Assembly: GCF_000260415.1 (NCBI RefSeq)
Contig: NZ_BACP01000031.1
Coordinates: 37,110 to 101,109 of the forward strand
Source of the DNA: Liquorilactobacillus mali KCTC 3596 = DSM 20444
Lineage (GTDB): Bacteria > Bacillota > Bacilli > Lactobacillales > Lactobacillaceae
DNA length: 64,000 bases
Direction: 5' to 3'
In this document: positions 8,950-19,019 of the stretch, in pieces
Layout: each line of letters begins with the position of its first letter
Position numbering within the stretch: position 1 is the stretch's first letter
The notes under the pieces: generated by a model
Seen by the model: only the letters and a program-made list of their open reading frames with translations
Databases searched by the model: none
Told to the model about the DNA's origin: nothing
Position numbers and translations under genes: made by a program

Positions 8950-9468
8950 TTAATAATTCATCAAGCTTAATGTATCATAGTTTTTGATCTTATCACGACC
9001 ATTTAAAGCATCAAGTTCAATAATGAATGCACATCCCACAACAATTCCACCTAATTGCTCAACTAAATCAATTGTTGCTCCAATCGTTCCTCCAGTAGCC
9101 AGCAAGTCGTCAGTAACCAACACCCGCTGCCCCGGTTTCACGGCATCTTTGTGCATATAAAGAGCTGAGGTACCATATTCAAGTTTGTATGTTGCTTCAA
9201 CTGTTTCGCGAGGCAACTTTCCCTTCTTACGGGCTGGTGCAAAACCAACACCAAGTTCATAAGCAACGGGACAACCAACAATAAAGCCGCGTGCCTCGGG
9301 TCCAACAATCATCTCAACCTTTTTATCACGAGCAAATTGAACAATTCGCGCTGTAGCTTGCTTATAAGCTTCCCCATCTGCCATTAAAGGTGAGATATCC
9401 CTGAAGATTATTCCTTTTTCGGGATAATCTGGGATGCTTGCAATATACTTAGTTAAATCTAGTGCCAT
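8950..9468 (-). CDS. apt: Adenine phosphoribosyltransferase
   Basis: Apt salvages adenine by joining it to PRPP to form AMP. The N-terminal [15 protein letters not shown] motif and the PRPP-binding loop [14 protein letters not shown] are both intact in a 172-residue protein, the normal length. The ATG at 9468 has AAAGGAG upstream. It starts 20 bp after recJ, a pairing widely conserved in Firmicutes, and is probably cotranscribed with it. Confidence 0.97.
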   Translation of the reverse strand: MALDLTKYIASIPDYPEKGIIFRDISPLMADGEAYKQATARIVQFARDKKVEMIVGPEARGFIVGCPVAYELGVGFAPARKKGKLPRETVEATYKLEYGTSALYMHKDAVKPGQRVLVTDDLLATGGTIGATIDLVEQLGGIVVGCAFIIELDALNGRDKIKNYDTLSLMNY

Positions 9469-9487
9469 TTTATAAACGCTCCTTTAA

Positions 9488-11818
9488 TTAAACTGTTATG
9501 AATTGGGAAATAGTTTTCTCAAACTCTGCAGTTTTACTCGTTAATAAGACATTTTCTGCTTCAAGCAACCGTTGTCTCGCACGATAACTGGGAGCATCTT
9601 TCAAATTAATCCTCTTTCTTGAAGATGATCCCGCCATTAAACCATTATCTATTTTAACAAATCCGACCTCAAAAAACACCTGTAAGGTAAAAATCAACAA
9701 ATCTTTTTTTATTTTCAAGTAATCTGCTAATTTATTCAAATCTTTTTTTAAATCCACATTCTTATGTGAAATTGCAAAGCGATAAACCTTACCAAATTCT
9801 TCCTTAGTCGGCATTCCAGTAAGAAATACCGGCTTGTATGGGTAGAGAATTGTCGTAATTTCTTCAAACTCAATCCTATTTAACAAAGTACCAAAGCTTT
9901 CCAAATTAGGAGGGCAATCTACGACGACCAGATTGTCTACTTTCCCTCTCTCAGGCAATTTCTCTAGACCAACAATAATTTTCGCATCGCGCTTAAAATA
10001 ACCGGCTAGCTTACTGTAGACAGTTGAGTTAAAGAAAAAGAACTCGCCATCTGTCCGCAGCAAACTTGCTGTCAATTTACTGCTCCTCAAATCATTAATT
10101 CTGATTCTGGGTATCTCCACAGCATTTAGACAAAAGTCCTTAATCATTATTTGGATCTTAGTTTGACCCTTCCACACATTAGTAGCCAACTCACCAACAA
10201 ATTCAATATTCTCAGCATTATCGACAAGCTGCTGTCCATGCGTACCAATTGAAAACGCAATTACGTCAATTGGTGCTCTTTTACCCCTTATAGACATTTT
10301 GAAGTGATTCTTCTCTTGTCCCATTAAGAGCGAACTTTGTACATTATAGTTTGTAAAAGAAAAAATTGGCTTAGGGTTGTCTACCCCAAACGGTGCTAGC
10401 CGCTTTAATTCTTCGATCAAATCAAGGCTGACTTCATCTGCCTCAATAGTCTGTTCAATTTCTAATTGGGCTTTTTTGGTCAAATCCAACTGCTGTTTTA
10501 TTGCTTCATTATCTAATACCGCTTGCAGTTCACCAATCTTTGACTCTTCCAAAGACAGCCCACATGCCATGTGATGTCCACCAAAACTGGTTAAAAGGTC
10601 ACGATGACCATTAATTGCATCGAAAAGCTGAAAGGCTTCAACTGATCTTCCTGAACCCTTTGCGATATTTCCATCATCAGTAATACTCAATACCAGTGAA
10701 GGTTTACCTGTTTCCTCAACCAAGTGGCTAGCAACAATTCCCAGCACACCCTCGTGCCAATCCTTACCAGCAACAACGTTTACTAAATGTTCAGTTTCAT
10801 CTTCAGCCAGTTTTTTAAATGCCTGCTTTGAGATCGTTGCCACTAGCTCTTTACGCTCGGTATTCAAGGATTCAACCTTGTTTGCAATCTGCTTTGCCTT
10901 GTCTTCATCAAGTGTCGTCAGTAGCTCCACACCAGTACTTCCGTTTTGAATTCTTCCCAACGAATTCAGTCGCGGAGCAAGCGCAAAACCGATTGTTTCC
11001 TCGTTGATATCATCAATGTTGATTTTAGCATTGGCCAACAATGCTAACAGTCCCGGGCGCTGGGTGTTTCTAAGTGCCATAATGCCAAATTTAACTAGTG
11101 CACGATTCTCATCAAGCAAGGGCATCAAATCAGCAACAGTTCCGATTGCGACTAAATCAAGTAGTTCTTGTGGAATATCTTCCAGTAATGCCGAAGCAAC
11201 TTTGAAAGCAACACCAACACCTGCCAAATTTGGCCATGGGTACTTTTTATCCGGATGTCTTGGGTGAACAATAGCCACAGCCTCAGGTAATTTATCAGGC
11301 AATTCATGATGGTCGGTTATTACAACATCAACACCGTGGCTCTGAGCATATGCAACCTCATCATAACCACCGACCCCATTATCTACCGTAACAATCAGTT
11401 CAGTTCCATCATCGACCAGTTTCTTATATACTTCCATATTTGGACCATATCCATCAGTAAAACGATCAGGTATATAATAACCTACATTGGCACCGATTTG
11501 CTCAAGAGCCTCATACAGTACAGCTGTACTTGTTAATCCATCTGCATCATAGTCGCCATAAATCGTAATCTTTTGATTGTCCATTACTGCAGCTTGAATT
11601 CGCTCTACAGCCTTATCCATATCATGCAAGAGGTATGGATCATAAATACTATTTTCGTTAGGATTTAAAAATTCAGCAGCAGCCTCGGGAGTTGAAATTC
11701 CCCTTTTGAGCAATAGCTGTGCTAACAGTTTTGAAATACCCATTTGTTTTTGCAGCTTGAGTTCCTTTTCTCCCAACGACATAGACTCGAATTTCCATTC
11801 GTAGTGCTTGTCAAACAA
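9488..11818 (-). CDS. recJ: Single-stranded-DNA-specific exonuclease RecJ
   Basis: RecJ degrades single-stranded DNA from the 5' end in recombinational and mismatch repair. The DHH-domain motifs are present: YGDYDADGLTSTA, TVDNG and VVITDHHE. A DHHA1 domain follows with the FGGHHMACGLS segment, and a C-terminal extension of about 200 residues is typical for Firmicutes. I choose a TTG start at 11818, because TAGGAG lies eight bases upstream; the earlier in-frame TTG at 11836 has no ribosome site. The lapA-like gene ends just upstream, so the two are likely cotranscribed. Confidence 0.95.
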   Translation of the reverse strand: MFDKHYEWKFESMSLGEKELKLQKQMGISKLLAQLLLKRGISTPEAAAEFLNPNENSIYDPYLLHDMDKAVERIQAAVMDNQKITIYGDYDADGLTSTAVLYEALEQIGANVGYYIPDRFTDGYGPNMEVYKKLVDDGTELIVTVDNGVGGYDEVAYAQSHGVDVVITDHHELPDKLPEAVAIVHPRHPDKKYPWPNLAGVGVAFKVASALLEDIPQELLDLVAIGTVADLMPLLDENRALVKFGIMALRNTQRPGLLALLANAKINIDDINEETIGFALAPRLNSLGRIQNGSTGVELLTTLDEDKAKQIANKVESLNTERKELVATISKQAFKKLAEDETEHLVNVVAGKDWHEGVLGIVASHLVEETGKPSLVLSITDDGNIAKGSGRSVEAFQLFDAINGHRDLLTSFGGHHMACGLSLEESKIGELQAVLDNEAIKQQLDLTKKAQLEIEQTIEADEVSLDLIEELKRLAPFGVDNPKPIFSFTNYNVQSSLLMGQEKNHFKMSIRGKRAPIDVIAFSIGTHGQQLVDNAENIEFVGELATNVWKGQTKIQIMIKDFCLNAVEIPRIRINDLRSSKLTASLLRTDGEFFFFNSTVYSKLAGYFKRDAKIIVGLEKLPERGKVDNLVVVDCPPNLESFGTLLNRIEFEEITTILYPYKPVFLTGMPTKEEFGKVYRFAISHKNVDLKKDLNKLADYLKIKKDLLIFTLQVFFEVGFVKIDNGLMAGSSSRKRINLKDAPSYRARQRLLEAENVLLTSKTAEFEKTISQFITV

Positions 11819-11839
11819 AAAACCAACTCCTACCAAATT

Positions 11840-12187
11840 TTACTTTAAATTCAAATCAGTTGTTCGATTATCATTGATTTTGCGCTGATACTCAGCTCTT
11901 ACTTCAGTCAATTTTTTCTGATAATCCTCTTCAAACTGTTTTTTGATTTGCTTTTCATTATCATTTTTCTTCTTTAATTCCCGTTTTAAACCAACAATCG
12001 TCATCGTTGATACTAAGACAGCTACCAAAGCACCTAGTAACAAAGAGACAACTAAAATCAACACCAATGGCAAACTAAACTTTCCAAATAGAAAATTCAA
12101 TTCAACCTCTTGCGTATTCAATAGTGCAAAAACAATGACAACAAGTGCAATCACAAGTGCTAAAATCATTCTCCACTGATTCTTCAT
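11840..12187 (-). CDS. LapA family membrane protein (DUF1049)
   Basis: This 115-residue protein has two hydrophobic segments (about residues 6-25 and 38-65) with the family pattern ALLNTQEVELNFLFGKFSLPLVLIL between them. A charged, probably coiled-coil tail follows (residues 70-112, rich in Lys, Glu and Gln). Proteins of this family (LapA/YciS) are associated with envelope assembly in Gram-negatives, but the role in Firmicutes is unknown. AGGAGGAG precedes the ATG. It lies between the dehydrogenase gene and recJ in one apparent operon. Confidence 0.85.
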   Translation of the reverse strand: MKNQWRMILALVIALVVIVFALLNTQEVELNFLFGKFSLPLVLILVVSLLLGALVAVLVSTMTIVGLKRELKKKNDNEKQIKKQFEEDYQKKLTEVRAEYQRKINDNRTTDLNLK

Positions 12188-12210
12188 AACAAATACTCCT
12201 CCTTTAGTTT

Positions 12211-13020
12211 CTATTTTTTATTGAACAAATCCCCTGCCAAATAATCACCAACTCGTGGAAATAAATCATAGAAGCGGTGAGCTATCTCAAAAGCAAAGGG
12301 TACAGTAAGTTCCCTTTTACTTGTTCCTATCGTACCCACAACTTTTTGTGCAATTTCTTCTGGTTTTTGGACCAAAAAACCAACCTTACTTAAATAATTG
12401 CCTGTCTTATCTGCTATTTTAAAGAATTCAGTATCAATTGGTCCCGGATTAACAGTCAAAACAGAAATGCCTAACGGTTTTAATTCAAGTCTTAGTGCAT
12501 TCGAATATCCTAGAACAGCAAACTTAGTTGCCGAATATACAGCTGATTTTGGCGTCGCAATTTTACCAGCCACAGATGCAATGTTAATGATGGCACCCCT
12601 TTTACGCTCTGCCATCCTAAGTGCAGTATACTTCGATAGATACATCAAACCCAGTACATTGACTCTAAACATTTTTTCTACAACTTTCATTTCGAAATTA
12701 AGAACATTTTCCATCAACCCAAAACCAGCATTATTCACGAGTACATCAATCGGTCCGAGTTCATCTTCAACATCTTCAACTAATCTTTCAATCTGGGACG
12801 GATCTTCAACATCCAATTGCTTTGCAACTGATATCTTACCCGATAATTTCTGACACTCTTTGGTAACTTTTTCAAGTCTATCCAATCTCCTAGCGCAGGC
12901 TACCACAATTGCACCTTTTTTCGCTAATTCGTATGATATCTGCTCACCTAGTCCAGAAGAAGCTCCTGTTACAACAACAATTCGATTGTGTAAGTCTTTT
13001 AGTTGTTTATAATTTTTCAT
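12211..13020 (-). CDS. Short-chain dehydrogenase/reductase (SDR family)
   Basis: This is a classical SDR oxidoreductase of 269 residues. The nucleotide-binding motif is VVVTGASSGLGEQ, the structural motif is VLVNNAGFG, and the catalytic dyad is in YSATK. An Arg pair after strand 2 (CARRLDRL) suggests NADP(H) preference. The substrate cannot be told. This subgroup resembles YqjQ/DltE-type proteins, which often lie next to rnz in Bacilli. AGGAGGG lies before the ATG at 13020, 11 bp after rnz ends. Confidence 0.92.
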   Translation of the reverse strand: MKNYKQLKDLHNRIVVVTGASSGLGEQISYELAKKGAIVVACARRLDRLEKVTKECQKLSGKISVAKQLDVEDPSQIERLVEDVEDELGPIDVLVNNAGFGLMENVLNFEMKVVEKMFRVNVLGLMYLSKYTALRMAERKRGAIINIASVAGKIATPKSAVYSATKFAVLGYSNALRLELKPLGISVLTVNPGPIDTEFFKIADKTGNYLSKVGFLVQKPEEIAQKVVGTIGTSKRELTVPFAFEIAHRFYDLFPRVGDYLAGDLFNKK

Positions 13021-13030
13021 TCTTTCCCTC

Positions 13031-13969
13031 CTATTTGTGAGAAAACGGAACTACATAAGTATCAAAATCATTCGCCAATATTGTATTTCCAAAAACTTTA
13101 TGTGCATCTTTTTCAAGTTGCAATGCTTTTGCCCCTATATATCTTGCAGAAATATGTGTCAGAAAAAGTCGTTTAACTCCAGCCTGCTTAGCAACTTTTG
13201 CAGCCTGCATATTAGTTGAGTGATGATAATTAAAAGCCAGTTGCGCCTCATCCCTTCCAAAAGTACTCTCGTGAACAAGTACATCCGCATTTTTTGCTAA
13301 TTCTAAAATGGATGACGTTTGTCTTGTATCACCAAGAATAGTAACAACTCTGCCTTTCTTTTTCTCTCCAAGGTAGTTCTTTCCATCAATAATTCTACCA
13401 TCGGGTAACTCTACTTTTTCGCCAGCCTTCAATTTCCCATAAAGTGGCCCTGCTGGTACATGTTCCTCTTTAAGTCGTTCAACTTGAAGCTCTCCAGCAT
13501 AGTCGTTTTCAACAACACGATACCCAAAACATTCAATTCGATGATCCAACCTGTCAACGTAAACTTTGAAACGTTCTTCATCCACTAATAACCCAGTTTG
13601 CTCTATTTCAACATATTTTATTTTGTAAGTTAATTTGGATTGAGAAACACGCAAACTCATTTGCACAAAGTCCTTAACTCCTTTTGGACCATAAATAACC
13701 AAAGTTCCCATCTGTTGGGCACCTTGGAAAGAACGACTGCTTAAAAAACCAGGAAGCCCAAAAAGATGATCTCCATGAAGATGTGTGATAAAAATTCTAG
13801 TCACCTTCCGTGGCCTAATTGATGTTTTCAATATTTGATGCTGTGTTCCCTCTCCAACATCAAATAACCAAACTTCATTTATTTCTTCTAAAAGCTTTAG
13901 CGCTATACTAGTTACATTACGTGACTTGGCAGGTGATCCCGCACCAGTTCCTAAAAATTCAATTTCCAT
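13031..13969 (-). CDS. rnz: Ribonuclease Z (tRNA 3' endonuclease)
   Basis: RNase Z is a zinc metallo-beta-lactamase-fold endonuclease that removes 3' trailers from tRNA precursors. The metal motif is [13 protein letters not shown], and the second half carries [14 protein letters not shown] and THISARY, all typical. It has 312 residues, the standard length for the short form. The start at 13969 (MEIEFLGTG) has GGAA eight bases upstream; an in-frame codon at 13981 adds four residues without support. Confidence 0.96.
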   Translation of the reverse strand: MEIEFLGTGAGSPAKSRNVTSIALKLLEEINEVWLFDVGEGTQHQILKTSIRPRKVTRIFITHLHGDHLFGLPGFLSSRSFQGAQQMGTLVIYGPKGVKDFVQMSLRVSQSKLTYKIKYVEIEQTGLLVDEERFKVYVDRLDHRIECFGYRVVENDYAGELQVERLKEEHVPAGPLYGKLKAGEKVELPDGRIIDGKNYLGEKKKGRVVTILGDTRQTSSILELAKNADVLVHESTFGRDEAQLAFNYHHSTNMQAAKVAKQAGVKRLFLTHISARYIGAKALQLEKDAHKVFGNTILANDFDTYVVPFSHK

Positions 13970-14122
13970 ATATAATTCCAATCTATTAAGTCAATATAAA
14001 TGGCTTAAAATATAATAATATCTTACATCATTTTAACATCAAAATAAAAGCTGTCACTATTTTTAATTACAAAATATAATTAAATAGACGTTTAAAACTT
14101 ATTCCACGAAAAGAGGAACACC

Positions 14123-14446
14123 ATGTATTTAAAAGACTTTACAACACTTATATTCGGACTCAATCCTAATTACCAATTATATTTTCAATCAAACGATACT
14201 TTGGTTCCAATCACACAGTTTTCAACTAATGAACAAGCAGCGGTTTTACTCGCAGACCCTAATTCAATCGCTGCACTTGATTTAAAAACTTTTTTTTCTC
14301 TGTCAAACCAGTTTGCTTTATCGAATAAAAACATTCTGATCAACTATAATTCTGATATTTTTAAAGTTTTCGGATACCGGATATCAGAAGGAAAATTGTT
14401 AATAAATGGTAAATTACAGTTGGTGAATGGTAATTTGCATTTGTAG
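14123..14446 (+). CDS. Small protein of unknown function
   Basis: I do not recognise this 107-residue protein. It has no signal peptide or clear membrane segment; the composition is rich in Asn, Leu and Phe. The C-terminus carries a short internal repeat (LLINGKLQLVNGNLHL), which looks like beta structure. AGAGGA lies eight bases before the ATG, so it is plausibly translated. It is alone on the plus strand between rnz and oatA, both minus. An imperfect hairpin follows its stop. Confidence 0.6.
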   Translation: MYLKDFTTLIFGLNPNYQLYFQSNDTLVPITQFSTNEQAAVLLADPNSIAALDLKTFFSLSNQFALSNKNILINYNSDIFKVFGYRISEGKLLINGKLQLVNGNLHL

Positions 14447-14451
14447 AATAA

Positions 14452-14499
14452 AAACGAGGCTGACCACAACTCAATGCTCTGTGTCATTCCCCGTCGTTT
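14452..14499 (+). terminator. Possible terminator after the orphan gene
   Basis: An imperfect inverted repeat (AAACGAGG...TGAC with GTCA...CCGTCGTTT) begins right after the stop codon at 14446 and is followed by TTTATTATA. The stem has bulges, so this is a weak call. The rest of the gap to oatA shows nothing else. Confidence 0.35.
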
Positions 14500-14604
14500 A
14501 TTATATCCAAGAAGAAACATTCACTTGATTAATAAGCAAATGCACAACTATATCCAAAAACAACAATCAAAGTCAAGATTACTAGGTTTTATCATTCTGG
14601 ACCG

Positions 14605-16503
14605 CTACTTATCTTCTAAAATCTCTTTTGCAATAAAATTGCCGTAATAATTCAGACCATATTCATTTGGATGAACATCATCGTCATAGAACCAGTTATT
14701 GTGGTTATTACTGTAATCATACCAATCAATTACTCGCAAATTAGGATAAGTTTTAGTCGCAGCACTTAGTGAGTCATTAACCTGCTTTTGCCATCTTCTC
14801 GTAGGAACATGCGTGTTTATCCAATAAACCCTGCGATTTCCAATCGCACCCATGATTTGGTGCAGTTCCTCATCATTAAACGGGCCGTTAGTCCCCAAGC
14901 TCAGTAAAACTGTGTTATCAAGCTGTCTCTTTTGCGCAAGTCCATTCAAAATTCCAATTGCATCTCTTGGCTGTCTTCCGACCTTTGCATCAATGTACAT
15001 CTGCTGAAAAATAGACCTTAACTTTACTGAACCATCAGCTAAGACAGAATCTCCAATAGCGGTAATCTTCATTGCAGCAGCTTTTTGTTGCTGCTGCTGC
15101 GTTAATTGATCCGGTTCCGAACTCGATTGCGCTGACTCAGACGAACTACTTGCATTTTTTTGTGAAGAGGAAGAAGCCGAACCCGTATTTTGCTTTTCTT
15201 TACCTTGCAGTTTCTTATTATCCTCAGCAACTTCTTTTTGATTTCTTTTTATCACATCTTCTAACTGCTTACCACTCTGATTGCTTTGTGCGTTGGGTTG
15301 AAAAACTGCCCCCGTCATAGTTAGTAAAATTAAAAGAAGTGCACCTACTACCCATAATCTTTGCCAACCATAACGAGACTTTTTTTTGAAGAATTCTTGA
15401 ACCACTTCTTTTGTTCTGGAATAATCAAAGTGTTGAAGCGGTAATTCGATATAACGATAAGACAAATGACTAATTATCACAATCAAGGAAATCTCGATAA
15501 CAACGTGTAGCCATGGGTGGGCTGCAATATTTTGAACATGTGACTCGTAAAAAATCATCACTGGATATTGATAGAGATATATCCCATAACTTCTCTTTCC
15601 TAACCAAGTAAATACAGGATTAGTCAGCAACTTATTCATATCGGCTCCAGGATGAGCAACAGTTGCAATTAAAAACATTGAAATCAATGAGAAAAAGAAC
15701 ATCCCTCCATGATATGTCAAATCGCTCTCACCAGACATTGAGAAAAACATCCAAACAATCAAACCTAGACTAACTATTCCAACTCCATCTAAAATCATGC
15801 GCGATTTTTTCTGGAGGGTAGTCTTCAATTCCTTGCTTGGCCAAACGATTGCTAGACTGGTACCCAATAATATTGAAAACATTCTTGTATCAGTTCCAAA
15901 ATAAATTCTTGAAGAATCTTGGCCATCTTTATACAACAATGCCATTGTTAATGCTGAAAAAAAGGCAATCAGAAAGATAGTGTCAAAAATTGGTTGCTTT
16001 TTTCGTAAGAGTACCCATAAAACTGTCAATACAATTGGCCAGAAAAAATAAAATTGTCCCTCAATCGACAACGACCATAAATGTGTAAACGGAGATTGTA
16101 CCTCAAAACGATCAAAATACGATTGGCCTTGCTTAACTTGCACCCAATTATAAACATAAAGCAAGTTACCAAATATTACACTCCGAATACCGTTTAATAG
16201 ACTTCTTTGAAATAAAGTTATATACGCACTTGTGGCAACAATCATTGTAACCAGCCCAGGATAAAGCCTCTTCATTCTTTTTTTATAAAAAGAAAAAAGG
16301 TTGGCTTTCCCTTTTTTTTGAATTTCTTCGTTCAAAATATCCGTAATAAGATATCCGGATAACACAAAGAAGATTGGAACTCCTAAAAAACCGCCTTGAA
16401 TATCATATGGCACAAGGTGATATAAAATAACACCGATAACCGCAAGCGTTCTAATGCCATCAAACCCTGTAATATAACGTCTTTTCTTACTACCTGTATT
16501 CAT
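14605..16503 (-). CDS. oatA: Peptidoglycan O-acetyltransferase OatA-like protein
   Basis: OatA moves acetyl groups across the membrane to MurNAc residues, which protects the wall from lysozyme. The N-terminal acyltransferase-3 domain (about residues 10-385) has about ten membrane segments, with FDGIRTLAVIGVILYHL at the start and HLWSLSIEGQFYFFWP in the middle. A Ser/Gln/Lys-rich linker (about 430-480) leads to an extracytoplasmic SGNH domain with IGDSVLADGSVKL, SLGTNGPF and DDVHPNEYG, so Ser, Asn, Asp and His are present. At 632 residues it is a full-length two-domain form. The target hydroxyl is inferred, not shown. Confidence 0.9.
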   Translation of the reverse strand: MNTGSKKRRYITGFDGIRTLAVIGVILYHLVPYDIQGGFLGVPIFFVLSGYLITDILNEEIQKKGKANLFSFYKKRMKRLYPGLVTMIVATSAYITLFQRSLLNGIRSVIFGNLLYVYNWVQVKQGQSYFDRFEVQSPFTHLWSLSIEGQFYFFWPIVLTVLWVLLRKKQPIFDTIFLIAFFSALTMALLYKDGQDSSRIYFGTDTRMFSILLGTSLAIVWPSKELKTTLQKKSRMILDGVGIVSLGLIVWMFFSMSGESDLTYHGGMFFFSLISMFLIATVAHPGADMNKLLTNPVFTWLGKRSYGIYLYQYPVMIFYESHVQNIAAHPWLHVVIEISLIVIISHLSYRYIELPLQHFDYSRTKEVVQEFFKKKSRYGWQRLWVVGALLLILLTMTGAVFQPNAQSNQSGKQLEDVIKRNQKEVAEDNKKLQGKEKQNTGSASSSSQKNASSSSESAQSSSEPDQLTQQQQQKAAAMKITAIGDSVLADGSVKLRSIFQQMYIDAKVGRQPRDAIGILNGLAQKRQLDNTVLLSLGTNGPFNDEELHQIMGAIGNRRVYWINTHVPTRRWQKQVNDSLSAATKTYPNLRVIDWYDYSNNHNNWFYDDDVHPNEYGLNYYGNFIAKEILEDK

Positions 16504-16540
16504 TTATTCCAACCCCAAAACACGAAAAAGATTCTATAAT

Positions 16541-17857
16541 TTATTCAACAAATTCAAACGTAAACTTGTCAATTCTAACTAAGTCACCTTGTTTTGCACC
16601 CTTTGCTCTTAGAGCGTCATCAACACCCATTCCCCGTAACTGACGAGCAAAGCGCATGATACTTTCATCATGTTCAAAATCTGTCATTTTAAATAGCTTA
16701 TCTAATTCAGTACCACTTAATACCCATGTTGCATCTGGATCTCTCGTAATTTCAAATGGATATTGTTCAGCCTCTTCAAACTTATAAACAGTTCCATTTT
16801 CAAGCTGTTTTTGTCGTTTTCTATCAGCAAGTGTTGGAAATACAGGTGTTTTCTCAAGTAAATCAGCAGCTTTTGCCATTAATTCCTTGACGCCAGTATG
16901 AGTAACGGAAGAAATTTCAACAACCTCTGGTACAGTTTTAAGCATTTTATCATTCTTAATTTTTACAACAAAATCAGCCAGGTTTTTCTTAGCATCCGGT
17001 AAATCCATCTTGCTTGCCACTACAATTTGTGGACGTTCAAGCAGCGTTTCATCATATGATAATAATTCCTGATTAATTTTAACAAAATCATCATATGGAT
17101 CTCGCCCATCCATACCACTTAAATCAACTAAGTGTAAAATCACCCTCGTACGCTCAATGTGCCTCAAGAATTGAATCCCAAGTCCAACTCCTTGAGAAGC
17201 ACCTTCAATTAATCCTGGCAAATCTGCCATTACGAAATCTCGTCCATCATCCAGTCTTACCATTCCTAAGTTAGGAACAAGTGTCGTAAAATGATAAGTA
17301 GCTATCTTGGGCTTCGCACTTGTAGCAGTCGCCAGCAGCGTGGACTTCCCGACTGAAGGAAAACCAACTAAACCGATATCCGCTAAAACTTTCAATTCTA
17401 AACGTAAGACACGCTCAATACCGGGTTCACCATTTTCAGCTATTTCTGGTGCTGGATTCCTTGCACTTGCAAAATGAATATTTCCGCGACCTCCACGACC
17501 ACCTTTTGCGACTACTAACTCGTCACCATCATGTAACAGATCACCTAAAATTTCACCTGTCTCATCATCCGTAACTGTAGTTCCTTCCGGTACCGAAACG
17601 TAAAAATCACTTGCACCACGACCATACATTCCCTTATTCATTCCCTTTTCACCATTCTTAGCTTTAAAGTGACGGTGATAGCGAAAATCCATCAAGGTTC
17701 TTAGACCCTCATCAACCTTAAAGATTACACTTCCACCTTTACCGCCGTCTCCACCAGCCGGACCACCGTCAGGAACAAATTTTTCACGACGGAATGCAAC
17801 TATTCCATCTCCGCCGTTTCCAGCCTTCACATTAATTTTTACTTGATCGACAAACAT
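16541..17857 (-). CDS. obgE: GTPase ObgE/CgtA
   Basis: Obg is an essential GTPase that acts in late 50S ribosome assembly and stress signalling. The Gly-rich Obg fold spans residues 1-158 (for example [12 protein letters not shown]). The G domain has G1 [12 protein letters not shown]3 DLPGLIEGA and G4 [10 protein letters not shown]-terminal OCT domain is present (residues about 355-430), giving 438 residues, usual for Firmicutes. It is downstream of a long leader with an inverted repeat and has no rplU-rpmA neighbours here. Confidence 0.97.
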   Translation of the reverse strand: MFVDQVKINVKAGNGGDGIVAFRREKFVPDGGPAGGDGGKGGSVIFKVDEGLRTLMDFRYHRHFKAKNGEKGMNKGMYGRGASDFYVSVPEGTTVTDDETGEILGDLLHDGDELVVAKGGRGGRGNIHFASARNPAPEIAENGEPGIERVLRLELKVLADIGLVGFPSVGKSTLLATATSAKPKIATYHFTTLVPNLGMVRLDDGRDFVMADLPGLIEGASQGVGLGIQFLRHIERTRVILHLVDLSGMDGRDPYDDFVKINQELLSYDETLLERPQIVVASKMDLPDAKKNLADFVVKIKNDKMLKTVPEVVEISSVTHTGVKELMAKAADLLEKTPVFPTLADRKRQKQLENGTVYKFEEAEQYPFEITRDPDATWVLSGTELDKLFKMTDFEHDESIMRFARQLRGMGVDDALRAKGAKQGDLVRIDKFTFEFVE

Positions 17858-17947
17858 TATTAATTCACCCTTCTTTCCATATTGATTATTTACATTGACA
17901 CTAATATGTGAGCTAATAAAGAAAAAATGAACTTGTTCATCGTTACC

Positions 17948-17983
17948 CTAAAAACTACCACCGCCAACTATACCAGTTTTTAG
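17948..17983 (-). other. Inverted repeat upstream of obgE
   Basis: Two perfect 9-bp arms (CTAAAAACT at 17948-17956 and AGTTTTTAG at 17975-17983) enclose an 18-base loop. A second short inverted repeat, TGAAC-TT-GTTCA, lies at 17928-17939. Both lie about 70-125 bp before the obgE start and might belong to its leader or an operator. No function is assigned. Confidence 0.4.
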
Positions 17984-18066
17984 AATCAAGGTCAAAAATA
18001 CAACTGCTCACATTTTTGCGTATTTGCACTACAAGATATAACAATTTCATTTCAACAAAAAAAATC

Positions 18067-18079
18067 ATATAATTTACGT
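18067..18079 (+). promoter_or_regulatory. Putative -10 region of the CDF transporter gene
   Basis: A TATAAT-containing stretch (CATATAATTT) lies about 30-40 bases before the start codon. A weak TTTCAT sits 17 bases upstream of it. The match is modest. Confidence 0.3.
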
Positions 18080-18107
18080 ATCCGATACTATTCAGGGAGT
18101 GTTCAAA

Positions 18108-19019
18108 ATGCAGCAAAGATATAAAAATCTAAAAACAGCACAAAAGGGTGTCTTAATCAGTCTTTGTGCCTACATTCTACTCTCCTTATTAAAAGTCATC
18201 ATTGGACAGTTAAGTCACTCTGAAACACTGCTAGCAGATGGGTTCAACAATGCAACGGATATTTTTTCATCCTGTGCTGTCATGGTTGGACTAAGATTAG
18301 CTACCCGTCCGCCAGATGAACACCACCAATATGGGCATTGGAAAGCCGAAACAATCGCAACTTTTCTGACTTCATTGATTATGCTATTAGTTGGGCTAAG
18401 TGTTCTTTATACTTCAGTCAAGGATATCTTAGCGGGCAATCAAGAATCCCCTGACATCTATGCCTTATTTGTCGGTATTTTTAGTGGGCTGCTGATGTAT
18501 GGTGTCTATTTCCATAATGCACATCAAGCAAAGAAAATAAACTCACAATCATTACTCGCAATTGCCAAAGATTGCAGAAGCGATGCTTGGACTAGTTTTG
18601 GAACATCAATCACAATCTTTGCGGCTAATTTTAATATGGCTTGGATTGATGGTGTCGTTGCCTTTTTGATTGGGCTCCTGATTCTCAAAACTGCCTATGA
18701 TATTTTCTCAGCAAGTGCCTTCTCATTGTCTGACGGTTTTGATGATGACTTGCTCGAAAAATATACTGCCGATGTTGAAAGAATTCCTGGCGTCGAACTT
18801 GTCCACAATATTCAAGGGCGCTCATATGGTGCCAATATCTTCGTGGATATTATTATCTGGGTAGATCCACAAATGACGGTGCGAAAAAGTCACCACATTA
18901 CCGAAAAAATCGAAAGTCTATTACAACGAAAATATGGTGTTTTTGATACTGATGTTCATGTTGAACCATGGGACGTTGATTATGAGCCTCAACAACCAAA
19001 TGAATTAAATAGTCACTAA
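18108..19019 (+). CDS. Cation diffusion facilitator transporter, possibly for manganese
   Basis: This 303-residue membrane transporter has about six membrane segments in its first 205 residues and a C-terminal cytoplasmic CDF domain. The metal site shows N47-x3-D51 in TM2 (ADGFNNATD) and D-x3-D in TM5 (AKDCRSD). Zinc exporters usually have H-x3-D instead, so the pattern fits the Mn2+ group (MntE/MneP-like). That substrate is inference. The ATG at 18108 has AGGGAG eight bases upstream; a GTG at 18099 overlaps that site and is not used. It is convergent with uvrC, and the two stop codons abut. Confidence 0.9.
   Translation: MQQRYKNLKTAQKGVLISLCAYILLSLLKVIIGQLSHSETLLADGFNNATDIFSSCAVMVGLRLATRPPDEHHQYGHWKAETIATFLTSLIMLLVGLSVLYTSVKDILAGNQESPDIYALFVGIFSGLLMYGVYFHNAHQAKKINSQSLLAIAKDCRSDAWTSFGTSITIFAANFNMAWIDGVVAFLIGLLILKTAYDIFSASAFSLSDGFDDDLLEKYTADVERIPGVELVHNIQGRSYGANIFVDIIIWVDPQMTVRKSHHITEKIESLLQRKYGVFDTDVHVEPWDVDYEPQQPNELNSH

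Noticed and set aside
12398..12853. Open frame of 151 codons on the plus strand inside the short-chain dehydrogenase gene
   Set aside because: It is antisense to a well-defined SDR gene with intact motifs and has no independent support.
15060..15230. Ser/Gln-rich stretch in oatA considered as a microsatellite
   Set aside because: The underlying codons vary, so it is an ordinary disordered linker between the membrane and SGNH domains.
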